The notes under the pieces are model-generated. The model saw only the letters and a list, made by a program, of their open reading frames with translations, was not told where the DNA came from and did no database searches. Position numbers and translations under genes: made by a program. Below are positions 15,766 to 24,110 of a stretch of 64,000 nt of DNA, piece after piece (within the stretch, counting starts at the first letter, position 1; each line of letters starts with the position of its first letter). The stretch spans positions 1 to 64,000 of the forward strand of contig CAZDGV010000007.1 of NCBI GenBank assembly GCA_964505195.1. Reading direction: 5' to 3'. This DNA comes from CAZDGV01 sp964505195. Its GTDB lineage: Bacteria > Bacteroidota > Bacteroidia > Chitinophagales > Chitinophagaceae.

Positions 15766-16653
15766 TTCAAACAAATTGGGATAATCCGTAATGATACCAT
15801 CAACGCCCATCTTCCGCAAACGCTGTATTTCAGCTTTACTGTTCACCGTCCAAGGAATCACTTTAATGTTGCGACTATGACAGAATTTGAGCAGGCTTTC
15901 AGTAACCAATCGGTAATGTGGACTGTAAATGCTGGGGGCAAAACCCAGGGCGGAGAATTGCGCTTCAATATTACGCCCATCATCTTCTTCAATCAGCATA
16001 GCAGTTGACATCTGCGGATATTTTTCATGCAGGTACTGCAGCGTGCGAAAATCAAAAGACTGAATAGTAACATAAGCTTCCATACCCGCCCGTTGAATTG
16101 CTTGCATGAGTAGATCTACAAATTCCGCAGGACGAGGATGATACACTTCATCGCCGACCGGAAGCGATTTTGTTTCAATGTTAAAGAAAGGAAGCGGGCG
16201 ATTTTTCCTTTCGCAATATGCTCTCACACTATCAAACACCTCCGACAGCAACGGTTTGTATGCTTTCATTTTTTGCTGCTGCGGAAAACGCGGATGCACC
16301 AACATTCCGACATCGTATTTTTTAATGTCGGCATAATTCATCCGAAAAATATTCAACTGCTTTTCTTCTTTTTCCATTACTGCTTCACCGTTAGGCTTGG
16401 TAGAAATTTCATGATTAAAGAAAGGTTCATGCGAAAGCAGCACCTGATTGTCTTTTGATATCACCACATCCATTTCCAGCGTGGTAACACCCAGTTCAAG
16501 CGCATGCAGCATGGCAGGAATCGTATTCTCAGGCATCAAACCGCGACATCCGCGATGTCCTTGCTTGTCGAACGCGGGAGCCGATTTGTTTTGAGCAAAA
16601 CTGAGTTCGTTTATCATGAGTAAAATTCCAAAGAGAAAAAAAATTGGCTTCAT
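15763..16653 (-). CDS. exported glycerophosphodiester phosphodiesterase
   Basis: 296-residue GDPD-family enzyme hydrolysing glycerophosphodiesters to glycerol 3-phosphate and an alcohol, probably in the periplasm. A signal peptide (FFLFGILLMINELSFAQ) precedes the TIM-barrel start QGHRGCRGLMPENTIPAMLHAL, followed by TTLEMDVVISKDNQVLLSHEP carrying the Glu-Asp metal ligands and catalytic His. The C-terminus has IPWTVNSKAEIQRLRKMGVDGIITDYP. It starts inside the stop of paiB (ATGA overlap at 16650-16653), indicating coupling. Confidence 0.94.
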   Translation of the reverse strand: MKPIFFLFGILLMINELSFAQNKSAPAFDKQGHRGCRGLMPENTIPAMLHALELGVTTLEMDVVISKDNQVLLSHEPFFNHEISTKPNGEAVMEKEEKQLNIFRMNYADIKKYDVGMLVHPRFPQQQKMKAYKPLLSEVFDSVRAYCERKNRPLPFFNIETKSLPVGDEVYHPRPAEFVDLLMQAIQRAGMEAYVTIQSFDFRTLQYLHEKYPQMSTAMLIEEDDGRNIEAQFSALGFAPSIYSPHYRLVTESLLKFCHSRNIKVIPWTVNSKAEIQRLRKMGVDGIITDYPNLFE

Positions 16654-17282
16654 TTTCCAAATACTTTATGCTTTCTTTCCTGCATTTGCTTTGCTACATC
16701 TGCTGCTTCTCCGCCTTGCTTTGAAAGCGCATCAATGATGCGCTGATATGTAGCTTCATCCTTATTCTGACTAAGCTTAAACACATGGTTCAATTCAGTC
16801 ACTTTCATTTCAAATCCAATAATGGCTTTCATATGTTGCTCCATGTATCCTTCCGGAAAATGCTGCACAAGCGCAGGAGAATCCTGACTGTTTTCAAAAT
16901 GACTGGTTAATCGCGTTAAAAGTGAAATCAAATCGGCATCATCCAGAAAACGGATAGTACCGCTTGCTTGCACGCTGCTATAGTTCCAGGTAGAGGCGCT
17001 ATTGTTTGGTTCGTACCAGCGGGCGCTTACATAAGTGTGCGGACCGGTAAATACCATCATCGCTTCAGGGTTTTGCGTCAAGGCAATATGGTGATCGGTT
17101 TTGCGCATGATGTGCCCTGTGATGAAAAGCTGACCCTCTTTTTGATCCATTAAAACAGGCACCTGTGTTACCACCGGCCGACTTTCAGCATTTACGGTTA
17201 CGAGCGTTACAAATGGATGCGCCTGCATAAAAGCCAGCACCTCTGCATCATCGGTCGCCTTAAAATGAGGTATATGATACAT
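16650..17282 (-). CDS. PaiB-type FMN-binding split-barrel protein
   Basis: 210 residues of the PaiB / FMN-binding negative transcriptional regulator family, named for B. subtilis PaiB. Typical blocks are MYHIPHFKATDD at the N-terminus, LVTVNAESRPVVTQVPVLMD, a HIMRKTDHH segment, FTGPHTYVSARWYEPNNSASTWNYSSVQASG, and a late FPEGYMEQHMKAIIGFEMKVT. Despite the family name no DNA-binding domain is visible, so a flavin- or heme-utilisation-like enzymatic role is equally possible. It overlaps the downstream GDPD gene by four bases. The -7 element at 17287-17294 implies a leaderless mRNA. Confidence 0.92.
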   Translation of the reverse strand: MYHIPHFKATDDAEVLAFMQAHPFVTLVTVNAESRPVVTQVPVLMDQKEGQLFITGHIMRKTDHHIALTQNPEAMMVFTGPHTYVSARWYEPNNSASTWNYSSVQASGTIRFLDDADLISLLTRLTSHFENSQDSPALVQHFPEGYMEQHMKAIIGFEMKVTELNHVFKLSQNKDEATYQRIIDALSKQGGEAADVAKQMQERKHKVFGK

Positions 17283-17286
17283 ATGC

Positions 17287-17294
17287 CGAAGATA
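17287..17294 (-). promoter_or_regulatory. -7-like element immediately before paiB ATG
   Basis: Minus-strand TATCTTCG (consensus except C at position 7) ends 4 bases before the ATG at 17282. The same TTCG ending is seen before folD and the SPFH gene. Confidence 0.45.
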
Positions 17295-17305
17295 GGAAAA
17301 GCACG

Positions 17306-17331
17306 AGCGTGTTTCGGATAAAAAACACGCT
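17306..17331 (-). terminator. hairpin after mrp
   Basis: Perfect 9-bp stem AGCGTGTTT / AAACACGCT around an 8-base loop, 29 bp past the mrp stop. Read on the minus strand its loop carries three T. It lacks a downstream T-run, so strength is uncertain. Confidence 0.5.
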
Positions 17332-17359
17332 TAAGAATCAGTTGATGAACAACTAAATA

Positions 17360-18457
17360 TTAATCTGCTACCATCTCCACCACTTTAGTGGCTTCCATAT
17401 TCGCATTGCGCATGGCAATGCTGCGTACTGCATGCGCCGTAAATTCTTCAAAGGCTTTTTTGGTGAGCGCGTCATTTCCTGCCATGGCTGGCATGCCCTG
17501 ATCACCTCCTTCGCGAATAGACTGCACGAGCGGAATTTGTCCGAGAAATGGCAAATCAAACTCTTCCGCTAGGCGCTTTCCGCCTTCTTGTCCGAAGATG
17601 TAATATTTATTTTGAGGCAGTTCTGCCGGCGTGAAATAAGCCATATTTTCTACCAGTCCGATCACCGGCACCTTAATTTGTGTTTGTCCGAACATAGCGA
17701 TGGCTTTTTTAGCATCTGCCAACGCAACATCCTGGGGCGTTGTAACGATAATAGCGCCTGTTACAGGCACGGTTTGTACCATAGTTAAATGAATATCTCC
17801 GGTACCTGGAGGCATATCTATTACGAGATAATCGAGTTCATCCCACAATACTTCCGTAACAAACTGACGGATCGCACTGCTGGCCATGGGTCCGCGCCAA
17901 ACGATGGCATCTTTTTCATTTACCAACAAACCGATGCTCATAAACTTAATACCATATTTTTCCATCGGTACGATCATCGGCTTACCATTCACATCCAGCA
18001 TCTTTGGTCGCTCACCACGTACGCCAAACATTATGGGAACACTGGGGCCATAAATGTCGGCATCCATTAATCCTACTTTGGCGCCATCTTTTGCAAGCGC
18101 CAGTGCGAAATTGGCAGAAACCGTACTCTTTCCTACGCCTCCTTTACCGCTCACAACGGCGATGATATTTTTTACATTAGGCAGTACCTGCTGAGGATCT
18201 TTTCTGTTGGAAGAGGTATTAGCAGTAAAATTGACCTGTACTTCAGCATCTTTTTGCACCAGCAGCTGAATGGCATTCACACAGGCATGCTTCATCATAT
18301 CCTTCATGGGGCATGCAGGCGTGGTTAACACTACGGTAAATGAAACGCGATTTCCATCGATTTCAATATCCTTGATCATATTGAGGGTCACAAGGTCTTT
18401 GCCCAAATCGGGCTCCTGAACATTTCGGAGTGCATCCAGTACTTTTTCTTTGGTCAT
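17360..18457 (-). CDS. Mrp/ApbC-type P-loop iron-sulfur carrier protein
   Basis: 365 residues: an N-terminal MIP18/DUF59 domain (residues 1-75, with TPACPMKDMMKHAC) followed by a ParA-like ATPase. The deviant Walker A is GKGGVGKS at 104-111, then LMDADIYGPSVPIM and VIDMPPGTGDIHLT. The family loads [4Fe-4S] clusters onto apoproteins in the cytoplasm. The usual C-terminal CxxC, expected just after VENMAYF, is absent: the sequence there is TPAELPQNKYYIFG. This Cys-less variant occurs in Bacteroidota to my knowledge, so cluster binding may use other residues. A -7 element sits about 36 bases upstream. Confidence 0.93.
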   Translation of the reverse strand: MTKEKVLDALRNVQEPDLGKDLVTLNMIKDIEIDGNRVSFTVVLTTPACPMKDMMKHACVNAIQLLVQKDAEVQVNFTANTSSNRKDPQQVLPNVKNIIAVVSGKGGVGKSTVSANFALALAKDGAKVGLMDADIYGPSVPIMFGVRGERPKMLDVNGKPMIVPMEKYGIKFMSIGLLVNEKDAIVWRGPMASSAIRQFVTEVLWDELDYLVIDMPPGTGDIHLTMVQTVPVTGAIIVTTPQDVALADAKKAIAMFGQTQIKVPVIGLVENMAYFTPAELPQNKYYIFGQEGGKRLAEEFDLPFLGQIPLVQSIREGGDQGMPAMAGNDALTKKAFEEFTAHAVRSIAMRNANMEATKVVEMVAD

Positions 18458-18492
18458 AGGAATAGAGATTTGTTAAAATCGCAGAAGCGCTG

Positions 18493-18500
18493 CAAAATTA
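18493..18500 (-). promoter_or_regulatory. -7 element for mrp
   Basis: Minus-strand TAATTTTG, full consensus match, predicting a 5' UTR of about 30 nt before the mrp ATG at 18457. Confidence 0.5.
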
Positions 18501-18545
18501 ACCAAACTGCACCTTGAAATGTTTAGAACGAAGCCGTTTTACCAT

Positions 18546-18553
18546 TATTTTTG
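18546..18553 (+). promoter_or_regulatory. -7 element just before the gene at 18560
   Basis: TATTTTTG, full consensus, ends 6 bases before the ATG at 18560. It argues against the in-frame TTG at 18551, which lies inside the element. Confidence 0.45.
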
Positions 18554-18559
18554 GAGCCC

Positions 18560-19198
18560 ATGAAGCAGTTTGTCCGCTTTTTGATGATTGGCTTAGCCAT
18601 GTTGCCACTTTCTGCCTATGCGCAGTTTGAGCAAATGAAAGATTCCATTGTTCAGTTGTACGGTGTAGTAATGACGGCCGACAGCTTGCGTGGCATTCCA
18701 TCCGTAACCGTTAAACTCTACAACCAAAACCGAGGCACCTACACCAACGAGCAGGGGGTGTTTAGTATTGTTGTAATGAAAGGCGATATTATCGACTTCA
18801 GTTCGGTTGGTTTTATGAGTAAGAGAGTGGTGATACCACGAAATCTTGAAGGCAACTCATTCAGCATTATACAGCTCATGGTGGCAGATACGGTTTACCT
18901 GCCGGCCACGATCATTCGGGCCAGGCCCAGCCGGGAACAGTTTGAAAGGGATTTCGTAAATGCAAAAGTTCCCGACGATCAGTACGAGATTGCCAGAAAG
19001 AACATCAAGATGGCCCAGTCACGCATTTTCCAGCAATCGCTGCCCGCAGATGCCGGGGAAGCTTCGCGTTATGTACAGCGACAAACAAGTCAGCGATATT
19101 ATTACCAAGGACAGCTGGCGCCACAAAATATCCTCAACCCTACTGCATGGGCTGAATTTATACAGGCCTGGAAGCGGGGTGATTTCAAAAAACGGTAA
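18560..19198 (+). CDS. exported protein with carboxypeptidase-regulatory-like domain
   Basis: 212 residues. A signal peptide (FVRFLMIGLAMLPLSAYAQ) is followed by a CarboxypepD_reg-like beta-sandwich: GVVMTADSLRGIPSVTVKLYNQNRGTYTNEQGVFSIVVMKGDIIDFSSVGF. This is the domain found at the N-terminus of SusC/TonB-dependent receptors, but here without plug or barrel. The C-terminal 90 residues are charged and helical, with RQTSQRYYYQGQ, and are unfamiliar. It is probably a periplasmic or outer-membrane-associated protein of unknown role. A TTG at 18551 would add three residues but lies inside the promoter element. Confidence 0.85.
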   Translation: MKQFVRFLMIGLAMLPLSAYAQFEQMKDSIVQLYGVVMTADSLRGIPSVTVKLYNQNRGTYTNEQGVFSIVVMKGDIIDFSSVGFMSKRVVIPRNLEGNSFSIIQLMVADTVYLPATIIRARPSREQFERDFVNAKVPDDQYEIARKNIKMAQSRIFQQSLPADAGEASRYVQRQTSQRYYYQGQLAPQNILNPTAWAEFIQAWKRGDFKKR

Positions 19199-19247
19199 TG
19201 TTGCTTTTGTTAATTTGCAGCGCCGTATGAATTAAAAATAAAAAAGA

Positions 19248-20138
19248 ATGAAAACGATTGCTGTTATCGGAGCAGGTACCATGGGCAATGGCATTGCGCA
19301 TGTTTTTGCTCAAAAGGACTTTAAAGTAAACCTCATTGATGTAAATGCAGCCCAACTGGAACGTGCCCTTGCAACCATTGCAAAAAATTTTGAAAGACAA
19401 GTAGCAAAGGGAACCGTTACTGCAGAAGAAAAAGAAAAAGCAATCAAGCAAATCACGCCATTTCAATCGATTGCTGAAGGTGTAAAAGATGCTTTTCTGG
19501 TGGTGGAAGCCGCAACAGAAAACACCGAACTCAAACTGAATATTTTCCGCGAGATGGATGCACACGCACCTTCAAACTGCATCCTTGCCAGCAATACATC
19601 ATCCATTTCTATCACAAAGATTGCAGCGGCTACCAAAAGGCCGCAACAGGTAATTGGCATGCACTTTATGAATCCGGTTCCGGTGATGAAACTGGTTGAG
19701 ATCATTAACGGTTATGCCACCGCTTCGGAAGTAACGGAAACGATTGTTGCGCTAAGCAAGGAACTCGGCAAAACACCTTGTGTGGTGAACGATTATCCGG
19801 GCTTTATTGCCAACCGTATTCTTATGCCCATGATCAACGAAGCGATTTATAGTCTTTTCGAGGGTGTGGCCGGCGTGGAAGAAATCGATACAGTGATGAA
19901 GCTGGGCATGGCGCATCCCATGGGCCCTTTACAGCTGGCAGATTTCATTGGTCTGGATGTTTGTCTTGCAATACTAAGGGTGCTGCACGATGGTTTCGGA
20001 CAACCCAAGTATGCTCCTTGTCCGCTTTTAGTAAATATGGTTACTGCCGGAAAACTGGGCGTAAAATCTGGCGAGGGCTTTTACGAGTATACTGCCGGAA
20101 GCAAAGAGCTTGTGGTGAGCAAATCCTTTCAAAAGTAG
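19248..20138 (+). CDS. 3-hydroxybutyryl-CoA dehydrogenase
   Basis: 296 residues of the single-domain 3-hydroxyacyl-CoA dehydrogenase family (Hbd/PaaH), oxidising 3-hydroxybutyryl-CoA with NAD(P). The N-terminal Rossmann motif is IAVIGAGTMGNGIAHVFA. The catalytic region follows, with SNTSSISITKIAAATKRPQQVIGMHFMNPVPVMKLVEII containing the His of the His-Glu dyad. DYPGFIANRILMPMINEA and the C-terminal dimerisation domain LGMAHPMGPLQLADFIGLD complete the fold. Upstream is a TAATTTGC at 19211, one base shorter than the usual -7 element. Confidence 0.95.
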   Translation: MKTIAVIGAGTMGNGIAHVFAQKDFKVNLIDVNAAQLERALATIAKNFERQVAKGTVTAEEKEKAIKQITPFQSIAEGVKDAFLVVEAATENTELKLNIFREMDAHAPSNCILASNTSSISITKIAAATKRPQQVIGMHFMNPVPVMKLVEIINGYATASEVTETIVALSKELGKTPCVVNDYPGFIANRILMPMINEAIYSLFEGVAGVEEIDTVMKLGMAHPMGPLQLADFIGLDVCLAILRVLHDGFGQPKYAPCPLLVNMVTAGKLGVKSGEGFYEYTAGSKELVVSKSFQK

Positions 20139-20149
20139 TTTCAAAGCAA

Positions 20150-20171
20150 TTCGGTTGATCGTTTAACCGAA
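20150..20171. terminator. hairpin between convergent genes
   Basis: Perfect 7-bp stem TTCGGTT / AACCGAA with an 8-base loop, 12 bp after the dehydrogenase stop. It also covers the stop of the minus-strand transporter gene at 20163. There is no long T-run on either side. Confidence 0.4.
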
Positions 20172-21041
20172 AGCGATCATGGCAATGGCAATTACAGCAA
20201 GCAAGATGCCGAGCCAATTGATCTGCGAAAGTTTTTCCCGAAACAGGAACATGGCCACAACCGTGCTGAAAAGCACAATACCCATATTATTTACAGGAAT
20301 GATGGCAGTGCTGTTACCGCTGTATTGCTTTAACACTTTTACCAAACACCATATAGAAAAGTAGTTGGGAATGCCGATGATGAGTCCGGCCCAAAGTGAA
20401 CGCGGATCCCATTTCATTTTTCCTGCAGCAATCCCGGTAAGCATAAATATGAGTCCGAATAATCCCGCGACCAAAAATGCACTGATGAGAAAGGCATTTT
20501 GATTTTCAGCCTGCAAATAACGCGTTTCAACAAATTTAATCATCGTATCAATCAAACCACTGGCGACAAAAAGAATGAAAGGCAACCACAATAGATGTGT
20601 TTGAACAGTCGATTTACCTCCATCTGTCCCGCGTTTAGGCATGCTGGTTAGTATTACCGAAACTAATGCGATGACAATACCGACAACTTTTAATGCAGTA
20701 ACCGATTCCTGATACAAGTAAATGGAAAAAACAAAAGGGATCACCAGCGAAAGCTTATTCGCAACCGATGCCACTGCAACGCCCATGCGCTGTGCCGTAA
20801 AACCAATGATGTTAAACGTTACAATAAAACTAAATCCCATTATCAGCGCCCAAGGCGCCCAACCTTCTTGGAGGGTGGTTGCAGAAAGCGGAAAATGGCC
20901 CTGCACAATTGCACCCGTAAGTACGCAAACAAAATAATTCACTACAATAGCTTGGAGCGTTGGTATGCGAAAGCGTTCAATCCATTTAAAAGAAAGGGTA
21001 AGCCAAGACGATAATACCACAGAGCCAATTAAATAGATCAT
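20163..21041 (-). CDS. EamA/DMT-superfamily transporter
   Basis: 292 residues with about ten hydrophobic helices in the two-repeat EamA arrangement. The first half covers MIYLIGSVVLSSWLTLSFKW to VILTSMPK, and the second half starts at LLWLPFILFVASGLIDTMIKF. An N-terminal transmembrane segment and GVAVASVANKLSLVIPFVFSIYLYQE, typical of DMT permeases, are visible. The substrate is unknown. The ATG at 21041 is chosen because longer frames enter ribD, whose stop is 8 bp upstream; the two genes are likely cotranscribed, so a flavin or purine link is possible but unproven. Confidence 0.88.
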   Translation of the reverse strand: MIYLIGSVVLSSWLTLSFKWIERFRIPTLQAIVVNYFVCVLTGAIVQGHFPLSATTLQEGWAPWALIMGFSFIVTFNIIGFTAQRMGVAVASVANKLSLVIPFVFSIYLYQESVTALKVVGIVIALVSVILTSMPKRGTDGGKSTVQTHLLWLPFILFVASGLIDTMIKFVETRYLQAENQNAFLISAFLVAGLFGLIFMLTGIAAGKMKWDPRSLWAGLIIGIPNYFSIWCLVKVLKQYSGNSTAIIPVNNMGIVLFSTVVAMFLFREKLSQINWLGILLAVIAIAMIAFG

Positions 21042-21049
21042 AAGATAGT

Positions 21050-22090
21050 TTAGACAGGTCTGATAATTTGGATGGTATCCGTATCCAATTGAAAACATTG
21101 TTCAACAATGGCTTGATTGAGTTGGGGAGCATCAAGACCTTCGCTGATGATGAGTGAAGTATTGGTGATGACACGGGCTTCATCCCAAAAGCCTGCATCC
21201 ATAAAACTGCTTAGCAGCCTGGCACCACCCTCCACCAATACACTTTGTATTTGCAAGGCATGTAGCTTTTCACCAATCTGCGGCAGAATGGGCTGCTGCG
21301 CATCAATTTTGCAATAATGAAGATGACCAGATGCATCTTCTTTGATACCGTTAAAGATGACCACCTTGCCTTTATCTTGAAACATTTTTAAATCAGATGG
21401 TAAGCGCAAATGCATGTCGAGCAAAACACGGAGCGGTTGCTTGCTACCCCAGTACCGATTGGTGAGCTGAGGATCATCATACAATGCCGTATTGGTTGCC
21501 ACCATGATCGCTGCTTCTTCACTGCGCCAGCGATGTACCAGTCGGTTTGTTACTGCATTGCTGATAGATACCCTATCTCCCTCCTTGCCTATTTTTCCGT
21601 TGGCAGATGCAGCCCACTTCAAAACAAACCAGGGTCGTTGCTTTTCATGAAAAGTGAAAAAACGCTCGTTCAGCCTGCGACATGCATCTTCTATTACCGG
21701 ACTGATCACCTTTACGCCTGCATTTTGTAGTTGTGCAATACCCCGACCCTTTACCGCAGGGTTGGTATCGGTACAACCCACCACCACTTGCGGAATTTTG
21801 TGTTTTAAAATCAGATCAGTACAAGGGGGCGTTTTGCCATGGTGCGCGCAGGGTTCAAGCGAAATATATAAGGTAGCTTCAGCAATCAGGGATTGATCTT
21901 TAGGCTTTACGGAAGCAATACAGTTGACTTCGGCATGAGGACCACCAAAATTTTTATGATAGCCCTCTCCGATAATGCGCCCTTCATGCACCAATACAGC
22001 CCCTACCATAGGATTAGGCGCCACCGATTGCTTTCCAAGCAAAGCCAGCTGCAAACAGCGCTGCATATATGTAGCATGCATTTGATCCAT
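21050..22090 (-). CDS. ribD: bifunctional riboflavin deaminase/reductase
   Basis: RibD performs the second and third steps of riboflavin synthesis: deamination of diaminohydroxyphosphoribosylaminopyrimidine, then reduction of the ribosyl group. 346 residues from the ATG at 22090. The N-terminal cytidine-deaminase-like domain has NPMVGAVLV, the zinc ligand and catalytic Glu in GGPHAEVNC, and EPCAHHGKTPPC with the two zinc cysteines. The C-terminal DHFR-like reductase domain begins at RPWFVLKWAASANGKIG. The frame is open to 22186, but those codons overlap prmC. It is divergent from prmC with a 36-bp spacer. Confidence 0.95.
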   Translation of the reverse strand: MDQMHATYMQRCLQLALLGKQSVAPNPMVGAVLVHEGRIIGEGYHKNFGGPHAEVNCIASVKPKDQSLIAEATLYISLEPCAHHGKTPPCTDLILKHKIPQVVVGCTDTNPAVKGRGIAQLQNAGVKVISPVIEDACRRLNERFFTFHEKQRPWFVLKWAASANGKIGKEGDRVSISNAVTNRLVHRWRSEEAAIMVATNTALYDDPQLTNRYWGSKQPLRVLLDMHLRLPSDLKMFQDKGKVVIFNGIKEDASGHLHYCKIDAQQPILPQIGEKLHALQIQSVLVEGGARLLSSFMDAGFWDEARVITNTSLIISEGLDAPQLNQAIVEQCFQLDTDTIQIIRPV

Positions 22091-22114
22091 AAAAACAATG
22101 CAATTTACAATACT

Positions 22115-22122
22115 TAAGTTTG
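22115..22122 (+). promoter_or_regulatory. -7 element immediately before prmC ATG
   Basis: TAAGTTTG, full consensus, ends 4 bases before the ATG at 22127, so the mRNA is predicted to be leaderless. It lies in the 36-bp spacer shared with the divergent ribD. Confidence 0.55.
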
Positions 22123-22126
22123 CAGC

Positions 22127-23011
22127 ATGACCTTTGGTGCGTTGCATGCAAGATTTATTGAAACACTGCAGGAAATTTATCCGCATAGTGAAGCCCGCAA
22201 TATTACACGCTGGGTATGGGAGTGTATTGCAGATGTAACTCCATCAAAACTGTTGGTGAAACACAACGAAACCATTCCTGCTGCGCTAATAGACAAATTG
22301 CGGGGTACACTTGATCAATTAAAGACAAAAAGACCGGTTCAATATGTACTGGAAGAGGCCTGGTTTTATGGATTGCGCTTTCGCGTGAATGAATCCGTGT
22401 TGATTCCACGTCCTGAAACAGAAGAATTGGTGGAATGGGTGGTAAAAGATCAGAAAGCGCCGGGAAAGGAAAACGTTGCTGTGCTAGATATCGGCACCGG
22501 CAGTGGTTGCATCGCCATCAGCATCAAGCATCAGTTACCTATAGCAACAGTAACGGCAATTGATGTTAGTGAAACAGCGTTGGCTATCGCCGCGGAAAAC
22601 GCGCACGCACATTCCTGTAATGTAGAGCTCAAAAAAATGAATGCGCTGGATCCTGCGGAAATGAATGCCTTGGGTGTGTACGATGTAATTATTAGCAATC
22701 CGCCGTATATCGCACAGAAAGAAAGCGCCGAAATGCATGAAAATGTTTTGAAATACGAACCCGCCATGGCCTTATTTGTGCCCAATGAAGACCCCTTACT
22801 CTTTTACCGAGAAATAGCAGCATTTGCGATAAGCCACCTGCGCGAAAACGGGAAACTCTATTTCGAAATCAACGAAAATCTAGGAGAGGCGACCATAGCG
22901 TTATTGAAAGAAATGGGCTTTGAAGTAACACTCCGAAAAGATGCGCAGGGAAAAGATCGGATGCTTAAGTGCTCATTGCTGCACGGAAGCAACTGCGTTG
23001 GCACCCAATGA
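22127..23011 (+). CDS. prmC: peptide chain release factor N5-glutamine methyltransferase
   Basis: PrmC (HemK) methylates the Gln of the GGQ motif in release factors RF1 and RF2, using SAM. 294 residues: an N-terminal helical domain (about 1-80), then the Rossmann methyltransferase with VLIPRPETEELVEWV, LDIGTGSGCIAISIK (SAM site) and the substrate-glutamine site ISNPPYIAQKE. The C-terminus KDRMLKCS is typical. Its last 39 bp overlap the 3' end of exbD on the other strand. The start is supported by the -7 element four bases upstream. Confidence 0.96.
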   Translation: MTFGALHARFIETLQEIYPHSEARNITRWVWECIADVTPSKLLVKHNETIPAALIDKLRGTLDQLKTKRPVQYVLEEAWFYGLRFRVNESVLIPRPETEELVEWVVKDQKAPGKENVAVLDIGTGSGCIAISIKHQLPIATVTAIDVSETALAIAAENAHAHSCNVELKKMNALDPAEMNALGVYDVIISNPPYIAQKESAEMHENVLKYEPAMALFVPNEDPLLFYREIAAFAISHLRENGKLYFEINENLGEATIALLKEMGFEVTLRKDAQGKDRMLKCSLLHGSNCVGTQ

Positions 23012-23365
23012 TTTGGCCACTCTTAAAATGTGAAAAAAATCACCATAATGGGCAGCAGTGTCAACATTAATCACCACCGAAGGTTTTTCTGTTTCCTTTG
23101 CAAGAATTTCGCGCAACGCATCTTCCAGCGTTTCGGGCGCAATCATGCGCTGTCCTACATAATACTTACCATCTGCATCTACCGAAACCACCACCGTTTG
23201 CTTTGCCTTGGTATCGGTTTTGCCGCGGGGAATGCCGACCTTCATAACATTAGGATTAGCAAGCGTGGAAACGATTAAAAAGAACAAAAGCAAAATAAAA
23301 AGAATGTCATTCAGTGCACCGGTATGCACTTCTGCATGAGCTCGCAAACGCTTTCTAAGATTCAT
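22973..23365 (-). CDS. exbD: ExbD/TolR-family protein
   Basis: 130 residues: a basic N-terminus (NLRKRLRAHAEVHTG), a single transmembrane helix (LNDILFILLLFFLIVSTLA) with the conserved Asp that carries protons, and a periplasmic ExbD domain ending in FFHILRVAKSLGANAVASV. It partners with ExbB to energise TonB-dependent outer-membrane uptake or Tol-type functions. The ATG at 23365 lies 10 bp after the exbB stop. The coding end overlaps prmC by 39 bp in antisense. No tonB lies nearby. Confidence 0.9.
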   Translation of the reverse strand: MNLRKRLRAHAEVHTGALNDILFILLLFFLIVSTLANPNVMKVGIPRGKTDTKAKQTVVVSVDADGKYYVGQRMIAPETLEDALREILAKETEKPSVVINVDTAAHYGDFFHILRVAKSLGANAVASVQQ

Positions 23366-23375
23366 ATACCGGTGA

Positions 23376-24089
23376 TTAATGAGATGAAGTAGGCTCCTGT
23401 AAAATATCGATAAACTCCGCACTGGCAGCTTCCATGCTGTGCACCGTTTTATCGATTTGTGTGTTCAGAAAATTATACCCCACATAAGCGATTAATCCGA
23501 TGATCAGTCCGGTTGCACTCGTAATCATTTTTGTATAAATACCGCCTGCGATGGTATTGAGCGTGTATTCCCCTGTGGAGGTGATGCCATAAAAAAGCTG
23601 AATCATGCCTACAATGGTTCCCAAAAAACCAAACATGGGTGCAATGCCGGCAATTACACTCAGCGCACCAAGGTTGCGCTCTAATTTATACACCTCCAAC
23701 TTGCCCACATTTTCCATACTTTTTTCAATAGCATCTATCGGCTTGCCAATACGCTGAATGCCTTTGTCGATCATTTTCCCGACCGGACTATCGGTATTCT
23801 TGGCAAAATTGCGCGCAGCTGTAACATTTCCGCTGAGAATGTTATCGCGGATGATGTTCATAAAATGGTCGTCCACTTTGCCTGCTTTTTTGATGGCCAT
23901 CCATCTTTCAACAAATACAAAAACAGCCGCAAGACTCATCAAAAGCAAGGGCACCATCAGCAAACCTCCCTGCAGTAGCAATTCAATCACACTCATTTCC
24001 TTGGGGGGCAGCGTAGCAGAAGCAGGTGCTGCAGCACCGGAAATCGCGGTATCGGTTACAGCCTGCAATAAGTAAAGATGAAAAGACAT
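23376..24089 (-). CDS. exbB: ExbB/TolQ/MotA-family proton channel protein
   Basis: 237 residues. A hydrophobic leader (residues 1-28) precedes the first helix GGLLMVPLLLMSLAAVFVFVERWMAIKKA. After a cytoplasmic domain come the two conserved pore helices, LGALSVIAGIAPMFGFLGTIVGMIQLF and MITSATGLIIGLIAYVGYNFL. With ExbD it forms the proton-driven stator of the inner membrane. A -7 element on the minus strand at 24103-24110 leaves a very short leader. The N-terminus before PKEMSVIELL is unusually long and Ala-rich. Confidence 0.93.
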   Translation of the reverse strand: MSFHLYLLQAVTDTAISGAAAPASATLPPKEMSVIELLLQGGLLMVPLLLMSLAAVFVFVERWMAIKKAGKVDDHFMNIIRDNILSGNVTAARNFAKNTDSPVGKMIDKGIQRIGKPIDAIEKSMENVGKLEVYKLERNLGALSVIAGIAPMFGFLGTIVGMIQLFYGITSTGEYTLNTIAGGIYTKMITSATGLIIGLIAYVGYNFLNTQIDKTVHSMEAASAEFIDILQEPTSSH

Positions 24090-24102
24090 AATCTGATTTT
24101 AA

Positions 24103-24110
24103 CAAATGTA
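24103..24110 (-). promoter_or_regulatory. -7 element for exbB-exbD
   Basis: Minus-strand TACATTTG, full consensus, 13 bases before the exbB ATG. The remaining AT-rich spacer up to 24284 shows nothing else I can support. Confidence 0.5.
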
